Of a DNA stretch of 64,000 nucleotides, positions 59,573 to 64,000 are shown piece after piece. The notes under the pieces were generated by a model, which saw only the letters and a program-made list of their open reading frames with translations, made no database searches and had not been told where the DNA came from. The stretch's first letter is position 1, and the number at the start of each line of letters is the position of its first letter. The position numbers were made by a program, and so were the translations under genes. Source of the stretch: Leclercia adecarboxylata. GTDB taxonomy: Bacteria; Pseudomonadota; Gammaproteobacteria; Enterobacterales; Enterobacteriaceae. The stretch covers positions 2,108,001 through 2,172,000 of the forward strand of contig LR590464.1 of the NCBI GenBank assembly GCA_901472455.1, read 5' to 3'.

Positions 59573-60104
59573 AAACCTGATGTTAGCTTTCGGGGTCAGT
59601 GGGGTGTCAATGTGGCCTAGCGTCTGAACGTAGGGGCTTAACTAGCATTTTAAGGATAGATATGGTTCTGCGAAATATTATAATTGATATAGTTTACAAG
59701 GGTTACAATTAGCGGGCATTATACCCTCACTATAGGGAAGGGGACTAAACTATCACTATAGGGGACCCCTAGCCCTCGACCCATACACACATTCATTTAG
59801 TCTCAGGCTTCCGGTAGCGGACCGATTGGAAACCATCCGCATACGCCTAGTGTTAAATCACCTTTGTCTGAGACCATTCCCTTTAACGTAGGTTATCTTC
59901 CCTTTTGACAGGCGGGGAGCAGAAGACCACATCCGACTTTAAGTTGGCTCTGTGATAATCGCTGCGCGGATAACTGAAGAACCAAGACACCATTGCTGAG
60001 GTCTGCCATCCATTTGTGGACAGGCGGAAACTCAAAGAGGTTAGACCAGTGGTGGTGTCTGAGGTTGGAGCTTTGAGTCCTGACCAGCAGGCTGGGAGGA
60101 GACC
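59573..60104 (+). other. Non-coding region around promoter pair A
   Basis: About 530 bases without a convincing ORF. It holds a host-type -10 candidate (TATAAT, 59679-59684, without a good -35), promoter pair A, and one copy of the 13-base direct repeat GGTCAGTGGGGTG (59594-59606; second copy 60613-60625). In T7 tandem promoters with adjacent AT-rich DNA mark the primary replication origin; the AT-rich stretch 59640-59720 just upstream makes an origin possible here. Confidence 0.45.
59719..59767 (+). promoter_or_regulatory. Tandem T7/T3-type phage promoters, pair A
   Basis: First: TTATACCCTCACTATAGGGA (59719-59738). It has the -11 to -8 CCCT of the T3 promoter and the TATA/GGGA initiation region of T7. 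Second, 26 bases downstream: ACTATCACTATAGGGG (59749-59764), with TATCACTATAGGG and fewer specificity bases. Such promoters are read by single-subunit phage RNA polymerases, not by the host enzyme. Confidence 0.88.
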
Positions 60105-60233
60105 ATGAGTTTATCTTATTATGGATTGTGTTATCACAATTCCAATAAGAAGAACTTTAAGTCCAGCCTCCAGTCCTGTCAGCCCGAAGTAAACTATGGT
60201 CGCTATGATGTGGTCTCCATGCTTCGGGTCTAA
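60105..60233 (+). CDS. Small ORF, 42 residues
   Basis: MSLSYYGLCYHNSNKKNFKS.. ending SMLRV. A very strong ribosome site GGGAGGAGACC lies right before the ATG. No family recognised. It sits between the two promoter pairs and is a candidate early gene transcribed from pair A. Confidence 0.5.
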   Translation: MSLSYYGLCYHNSNKKNFKSSLQSCQPEVNYGRYDVVSMLRV

Positions 60234-60247
60234 CTGGAGGTCAGATT

Positions 60248-60394
60248 ATGGCCTTATCAGGTAGCAAATCTTATACCCTCACTATAGGGACTGGACCCTT
60301 AGCTATCACTATAGGGACCATACATTCCGCCTCTGGTCTTGATGCGTCAAGTTATGCGGAAGCTCTCCCGACATTAAGTCTTTCTCCTAAGTAA
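60248..60394 (+). CDS. Small ORF, 48 residues, overlapping promoter pair B
   Basis: MALSGSKSYTLTIGTGPLAI.. ending LSLSPK; ribosome site CTGGAGGTC 6-7 bases before the ATG. Codons 8-26 are made of the two embedded phage promoters (SYTLTIGT and AITIGT). It is either a real short gene or a chance reading of the promoter array. Confidence 0.4.
   Translation: MALSGSKSYTLTIGTGPLAITIGTIHSASGLDASSYAEALPTLSLSPK
60270..60317 (+). promoter_or_regulatory. Tandem T7/T3-type phage promoters, pair B
   Basis: First: CTTATACCCTCACTATAGGG (60270-60289) plus A; second, 27 bases downstream: AGCTATCACTATAGGGACC (60301-60319). Same two-part arrangement as pair A, almost the same spacing. It directs transcription rightward into the regulator and capsid genes. 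Confidence 0.88.
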
Positions 60395-60660
60395 GCAAGG
60401 CCAGCAGTCCGCCTCTGTCAGACTCCCAGCCCGTTAGCGTTCTCGTGTCTTCATTTTGACTTGGGTCTATCGCCGCTCACCATCTGGACGTCGGACATGC
60501 TGTCTTGCACCTTTATCATTACTGGTCATCGCAGACCACATCACAATTACCTCAAGTCATTCTGTTTGCGTCCTGTTGCCTGCTGGTCTCCCTTTACGTG
60601 GGGGCTTGAGTAGGTCAGTGGGGTGCGACTTCAGGGTGCAAACAAAAGGAGTACACGTAA

Positions 60661-61365
60661 ATGTCCCAACCAAGAAATCAGCATCATTAACCTCGACCAG
60701 CTTGTGTCCATGACCTCAGTTGAAATTGCGGAGCTGACAGGCAAGGATCACCGAAATGTCCTGCGCGATATTCGCAATATGGCTGGAGGAGCTTAACGCG
60801 CTCAAAACTGAGCTGGTTGGCGAGGAAGTATACAAGGACGCTAAAGGCGAGAGCCGGGTAATGTACCGTCTCGACCGTAAGCATACTTTTATTCTGGTCG
60901 CTGGCTATTCCGTTCACCTCCGCGCCAAGTGTTACGGACCATATTCAGACGTTAGAGCGTCGAGTCCTTCAACTGGAAGACCAGAAGAAGCGAGCAGCCA
61001 TTCAGTCTGCTAACCGTCGAGGCGTGACTTGGGGTGACTACTGCAAAACCTATGGTCTACCTGCTCAGAAGCTAATGACCGCACTTCTTCAGCATCGTGG
61101 TCTCTTTCGTAAGAATCCAATCAGTAACGAGTGGTCTGTAAATCCAAAGTATTCCGACTGCTTCCGTATCATTAAGCCGTCAGACCAGAAGTTCTCAGCA
61201 GGTGGTTATAACTTTCGCTTCAACGCTAAGGGATTGGAGGTCTTCGGTAAGCCTGCGATAGTCGATAAACTGCGAGGCATCCTTATTGCCTTCACTGGCA
61301 CCGACCAGCAGAAGCAAGAGCATCTCCTGAAGCAGGCCCAATCCGGCAAGCTGGAGGGACTCTAA
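60661..61365 (+). CDS. Rha/antirepressor-type phage regulator with KilAC-like C-terminus, frameshifted
   Basis: About 234 residues. After an error near 60672: EISIINLDQLVSMTSVEIAE, LTGKDHRNVLRDIRNMLEEL (the Rha DNA-binding-like domain), then YRLDRKHTFILVAGYSVHLRAK; an error near 60932 and a C-terminal ANT/KilAC-type domain: GVTWGDYCKTYGLPAQKLMTALLQHRGLFRKN, ending QSGKLEGL. Another error near 60780. In prophages and satellites such proteins act as antirepressors or regulators; here it may time excision or gene expression after helper infection. Confidence 0.8.
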
Positions 61366-61366
61366 G

Positions 61367-61558
61367 ATGATTGACCCGCGCACACCTGAGGGCCGCATGA
61401 CTCTCCGTTACCGTGGCTACCAGACTGAAGTCATCTTGAAAGAGCTTGGTCTAGACCCGGAAGATGAGACCCGCCAGCACCAATCACGAGACGAGCTGAT
61501 AGCGCAACTGGTCGCTATGAAACTGCCGTCAGCTAGCAAGCTAGCGCCTAACCGTTAG
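61367..61558 (+). CDS. Phage-type hypothetical protein, 63 residues
   Basis: MIDPRTPEGRMTLRYRGYQT.. starts one base after the stop of the regulator gene, with GGAGGGACTC as ribosome site. Soluble, charged, no family recognised. Same operon as its neighbours. Confidence 0.6.
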   Translation: MIDPRTPEGRMTLRYRGYQTEVILKELGLDPEDETRQHQSRDELIAQLVAMKLPSASKLAPNR

Positions 61559-61593
61559 CAGCTCACCTACTTAATACCTAATTTTAAACCTTT

Positions 61594-61657
61594 TGAGATG
61601 ACCGATGCGGGGAGACGCCGCAGGACTAAACACGCCTGTGGTCGACCGATAGTCTCA
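61594..61657 (+). other. Structured RNA element upstream of the scaffold-like gene
   Basis: Outer arms TGAGA (61594-61598) and TCTCA (61653-61657), inner hairpin TGCGG-GGAGACG-CCGCA (61607-61622), and the direct repeat GACCGAT (61600-61606, 61644-61650). In T7-like phages such structures are often RNase III processing sites; that role here is a guess. Confidence 0.4.
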
Positions 61658-61679
61658 ACTCTCAAGAGGAGTATTCATT

Positions 61680-62172
61680 ATGTTGTTCAATAACCAAGAC
61701 TGGAAACTGTCTGTCACCGACATCAATCTCTACGAAAACACTGTGAGTCTGGACGGTCAGTCCTACCCACTGTCCTTCGCTATTAAGACCCTGATTCCGG
61801 GCTACCTGTCAGGACTGCCTGCCACCAGCCGCGAGTCCATGGAATTACTGGAAGCTCTGGCTGAAGCTGGCGTGACCATTGGAAACTTCTTCAGCAATGA
61901 CCTGATGACCGCCTACCAACGTCGCCAGCAGAACAAGCGAGCCGAGGCTGAGCGTATCGCTAAAGAGCAGCGCATTCAGGCTGAGCGTATGCGTGAAGAG
62001 AACATGACCGATGCAGAGTGGCAGAAAGAGCTACAGCGCCGCGAACAGGTCAAAGCTGAGGCGCCGGACCTATGGTGAGAACCTCCGCAGTGCTACCCAT
62101 TCCGCTGGTCGCTCCCGTGCCGCTATTGTCGCTGACATTGAGTCAGGCGGTAACTGGATGGACAGCCTCTAA
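61680..62172 (+). CDS. Coiled-coil protein upstream of capsid, possible scaffold, frameshifted
   Basis: About 163 residues. MLFNNQDWKLSVTDINLYEN.. with a beta-rich first third, then a strongly charged helix (AYQRRQQNKRAEAERIAKEQ, RIQAERMREENMTDAEWQKE). One frame error near 62062; the corrected end is RRTYGENLRSATHSAGRSRA.. to SGGNWMDSL. AAGAGGAGTATTC gives a strong ribosome site. In T7 the scaffold gene stands just before the capsid gene, and the helical, Glu/Lys/Arg-rich character fits, but there is no sequence motif to prove it. Confidence 0.55.
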
Positions 62173-62190
62173 GACACAGACACACAAGTG

Positions 62191-62211
62191 GTCCTGACCC
62201 GATGTCGGGAC
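62191..62211 (+). terminator. Hairpin before the capsid gene
   Basis: GTCCTGAC-CCGAT-GTCGGGAC, an 8-bp stem with one G-T pair, no T-run. Either a weak terminator or an RNA processing site just before the capsid ribosome site. Confidence 0.45.
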
Positions 62212-62247
62212 CCACAGTATCCAAACTAATTTAGGAGATTGATTATT

Positions 62248-63237
62248 ATGACTATGACTAAAGACGCTTTCCAGTTCGGCATTGAGCCTGTTCGTATCAC
62301 CGACACCGACAACATTCAGGTCAATGAAGGTCTGCCGACTAACGCTGACCCGCAGGTCTATGCCCTCCAGTTAGCTAAGACGGTTAAGGCTATGCTGAAC
62401 GGTGTACTTAAAGACGCTCAAGAGAACATCCCGTTCCCTGTAGAAGTCCTGCCTACCCGCAATAGCCTGCCTACCCCAATCATCGCCCACACTCTGTCTG
62501 ACCGCTCTGTGGTCGTCCCTGTACGCGGTGGTGAGCGACCTGAAGTCGTGACCGTTCCGTCTGGTCAGGAGATTGTCGTCGAACCTATCGAACAGGCAAT
62601 CCTCATCTCGGAGCAAACTAAACTGTGGGACGCCAAGTCCTCCACTGGTTTCACTCATGGCACACTCCAGCAGGACGCTATGAACATCTGTGAGAATGTG
62701 GTCCGTACCATCAACGCTCGCATGGTTGACGTTCTGGAGTCCTCCAAGCTGCTGAAGACCGTAGAGCTGCCAGTCCTGACTGGAAGCCTGACCACTAAGG
62801 CAGACGCTATCATGGACGCTCTGTTTGAGAACACCGAGTCCTCTTTCGGCTCTGAAGTGTCTGATTACGGCATCATCGCCCATGAGTCCCAACTGAAAGC
62901 GCTGTCCCGTCTGGCTGCTAAACAGGGCTTCTCTGGTGAAGACGCTATCGTGGATATGCTGGGTACCGACATCGCGTATTACAACGGTGAGGACAAAGGT
63001 GTGTTCATGCTGGCTAAACGCTTCACGGCCCTGAGCTTCGGCTGCTTCCGTCACGACGGTGAGAATATTACGGTCGTCCTTTCACGTGATGGCGACTCTC
63101 AGTCCCACGACTTGGAAATCCTCGGTAAAGTGTTCGTTGTCGCTGAAGCTGCTACGACCGTCAAGATGGGCACTGGCTCAGCTACTGCCGTCCTGCCTGT
63201 AGTCAAACGCCTGAAGTTCACCAAGACCGAAGCGTAA
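62248..63237 (+). CDS. Probable HK97-fold major capsid protein
   Basis: Intact, 329 residues from MTMTKDAFQFGIEP, ribosome site TTAGGAGATTG. Layout of an HK97-type shell protein: helical N-arm (VYALQLAKTVKAMLNGVLKD), extended beta loop (LSDRSVVVPVRGGERPEVVT), long spine helix (GTLQQDAMNICENVVRTINA), an A-domain with ADAIMDALFENTESSFGSEV, IAHESQLKALSRLAAKQGFS and a closing beta segment (DLEILGKVFVVAEAATTVKM). The segment IIAHESQLKALSRL is a typical capsid helix pattern. I do not see close similarity to T7 gp10. The lack of any portal or terminase nearby is unusual for a phage and normal for a capsid-encoding satellite. Confidence 0.65.
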   Translation: MTMTKDAFQFGIEPVRITDTDNIQVNEGLPTNADPQVYALQLAKTVKAMLNGVLKDAQENIPFPVEVLPTRNSLPTPIIAHTLSDRSVVVPVRGGERPEVVTVPSGQEIVVEPIEQAILISEQTKLWDAKSSTGFTHGTLQQDAMNICENVVRTINARMVDVLESSKLLKTVELPVLTGSLTTKADAIMDALFENTESSFGSEVSDYGIIAHESQLKALSRLAAKQGFSGEDAIVDMLGTDIAYYNGEDKGVFMLAKRFTALSFGCFRHDGENITVVLSRDGDSQSHDLEILGKVFVVAEAATTVKMGTGSATAVLPVVKRLKFTKTEA

Positions 63238-63242
63238 GACCA

Positions 63243-63482
63243 ATGGGTAAGAGCATTAGTAAAGGCTTCAGGTCCATCGCCAAGGGCCTGACAGGTGGTG
63301 GTGGGACTCAAGGTGGGGCTTCGGTCCCGCCTCCTGTAGCTCCTCCTGTAGCTCCTCCAGATGACGCTCAGCAAGCTGTAGTCGATACCCAAGGTCAGGA
63401 GACCGAGGGAGGTAAGACCATGAGCAGGGGTAAGTCTGGACTGAATATCAGCAGGACTTCAGGTGGTGGGTTATCACTGTGA
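63243..63482 (+). CDS. T7 gp7.3-like virion/tail assembly protein
   Basis: 79 residues. MGKSISKGFRSIAKGLTGGG, a proline-rich middle (VPPPVAPPVAPP), and the ending RGKSGLNISRTSGGGLSL. T7 gp7.3 has the same plan: a basic MGKK..KAVKK start, a low-complexity centre and the end KKSLSVARSSGGGINI. gp7.3 is a small T7 virion protein needed for adsorption or tail assembly. It starts 6 bases after the capsid gene, a different order from T7. Confidence 0.75.
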   Translation: MGKSISKGFRSIAKGLTGGGGTQGGASVPPPVAPPVAPPDDAQQAVVDTQGQETEGGKTMSRGKSGLNISRTSGGGLSL

Positions 63483-63637
63483 TTAAGACATCCATACAGC
63501 CTGTGGAGGGTGGACGATATCAAGCAACAATCTGGATGACACGCAGAGTCTATAAGCGGCTATGCTGGTCACTGGCTGAAGCTGAACAATGGGTGAGACG
63601 TAAAGTGCCTACCGTTCAATCATTCCAATCATCATGA
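63479..63637 (+). CDS. Small phage-type ORF, 52 residues
   Basis: GTG start overlapping the stop of the gp7.3-like gene: VIKTSIQPVEGGRYQATIWM.. AEAEQWVRRKVP. The coupled start and Trp-rich regular composition make it likely real. No family recognised. Confidence 0.5.
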   Translation: MIKTSIQPVEGGRYQATIWMTRRVYKRLCWSLAEAEQWVRRKVPTVQSFQSS

Positions 63638-63694
63638 TAACTGTGGTCTGGACCTGAGGGTCTGGACCTCATTACTGGTATGGTAGTATGCAGT

Positions 63695-63850
63695 ATGTCT
63701 ATGACTTCCGCAGACCTGAAGTCCCTCCTGACTCTGGTCTATAAACTCGTGTTCCTCTCTGTGGGTCTCTACATGGTCCTCTCTGGTCGACTCGGTGTGG
63801 ATGTGTTCGACACTCTGTCTAAGGCTGTGGGTGGACTTCTAGGTCCTTAG
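63695..63850 (+). CDS. Small single-helix membrane protein, 51 residues
   Basis: MSMTSADLKSLLTLVYKLVF.. with one clear membrane helix (VYKLVFLSVGLYMVLSG), a charged N-terminus and an amphipathic C-terminus (VFDTLSKAVGGLLG). It resembles small holin-like or pinholin-like proteins in plan but has no weighty ribosome site. The last 150 bases of the window after it hold no ORF I can support. Confidence 0.45.
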   Translation: MSMTSADLKSLLTLVYKLVFLSVGLYMVLSGRLGVDVFDTLSKAVGGLLGP

Positions 63851-64000
63851 GTTTGGACTCACAGTGGGACCGATGGTTTCTGACAGAAAAATGTGAATGA
63901 CCATCTAATACATTAAGCCAGCAGACTTCCCCCCCATAGGCCCACCTCAAGTCCAGACCGAGGCCACCGGGGGTCCTGACCAGCCGTCTAGACATCCCGT

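Larger units (their letters stand above)
60234..60660 (+). other. Region around promoter pair B and leader of the Rha-type gene
   Basis: Contains the 48-codon ORF and promoter pair B (listed separately). From 60395 to 60660 no ORF is supported; it holds the second copy of GGTCAGTGGGGTG (60613-60625) and a good ribosome site AAAGGAGTACACGTAA for the next gene, so it is probably its mRNA leader. Confidence 0.4.
57361..64000 (+). mobile_element. Integrated T7-like phage satellite (left part; right end outside window)
   Basis: Starts at 57340-57405, where dmsA breaks off, and runs to the window end. All recognised genes read rightward: integrase, small ORF, HEPN protein, promoter pair A, two small ORFs around promoter pair B, Rha/KilAC regulator, 63-residue ORF, possible scaffold, capsid protein, gp7.3-like protein, two more small ORFs. 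No RNA polymerase, DNA polymerase, portal, terminase or tail gene occurs within 6.6 kb. I count two GATC sites (59387 and 60747) and no CCWGG. The call satellite rather than full prophage is an inference from this gene content. Confidence 0.75.

Noticed and set aside
61680..62172. Programmed frameshift in the scaffold-like gene, as in T7 gene 10
   Set aside because: No slippery heptamer is seen at the break near 62062 and one-base errors are common everywhere in this window.
62371..63054. 227-codon minus-strand ORF opposite the capsid gene
   Set aside because: It is the mirror of a strongly coding plus-strand gene, has no ribosome site of note and no recognisable protein pattern.
57361..64000. 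Complete temperate T7-like prophage
   Set aside because: Not excluded, since the right end is missing, but no polymerase, portal or tail gene appears in 6.6 kb, and capsid plus gp7.3-like genes come straight after the regulator. Satellite fits better.
57361..64000. tRNA gene as attachment site
   Set aside because: No tRNA-like sequence is found at the junction; the flank is coding sequence of dmsA.

Overview
The window looks like the chromosome of an enterobacterium of the Enterobacter/Klebsiella/Leclercia type. The evidence is an OsmU-type osmolyte transporter, two LexA-controlled SOS genes, a pgaABCD biofilm operon, a riboswitch-controlled guanidine/urea carboxylase operon and a DmsABCD-type reductase. 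The genus cannot be fixed from the sequence alone. A very large share of the genes, on both strands and including normally conserved ones, carry single-base frameshifts, many of them in homopolymers. I read this as an error-rich assembly rather than mass pseudogenisation, and I give gene ends as the reconstructed full reading where I could follow it.

Layout. 1-2822: osmU-type ABC transporter (minus strand). 3-10 kb: DUF1275 membrane protein, glutathione transferase, yebG and a dinI-like gene each with a perfect LexA box, glutathione peroxidase, an IutA-type siderophore receptor without aerobactin biosynthesis genes, and a RidA-like protein. 10-18 kb: DUF4126 protein, LysR regulator, serine beta-lactamase-like hydrolase, aldo/keto reductase with a divergent TetR regulator, histidine phosphatase, periplasmic protein. 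18-20.4 kb: a TbpB-like surface lipoprotein and its Slam translocon (type XI secretion). 20.7-27 kb: pgaABCD (poly-GlcNAc). 27-44 kb: hydrolases, regulators, acetyltransferases, AhpD-like proteins, an EmrAB-like efflux pair with an IclR regulator, and several copies of a small dispersed palindromic repeat. 44.4-54.2 kb: a guanidine-I (ykkC) riboswitch followed by an ABC transporter, two DUF1989 proteins, a biotin-dependent carboxylase and allophanate hydrolase, forming a guanidine uptake and degradation operon. 54.2-57.36 kb: dmsD, dmsC, dmsB and the 3' part of dmsA.

The most interesting part is 57.36-64 kb. dmsA stops abruptly and is joined to DNA of another kind. It contains a large tyrosine integrase, a HEPN (RX4H) protein, two tandem pairs of T7/T3-type single-subunit RNA polymerase promoters, a Rha/KilAC-type regulator, a coiled-coil protein that could be a scaffold, a probable HK97-fold capsid protein and a T7 gp7.3-like protein. 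No phage RNA polymerase, DNA polymerase, portal or tail gene is seen in these 6.6 kb. The DNA has only two GATC and, by eye, no CCWGG sites, an avoidance also known for T7. The best explanation is a capsid-encoding phage satellite integrated in dmsA that is switched on by the RNA polymerase of an infecting T7-like helper phage. The right end lies outside the window, so a temperate T7-like prophage or an assembly chimera cannot be excluded.
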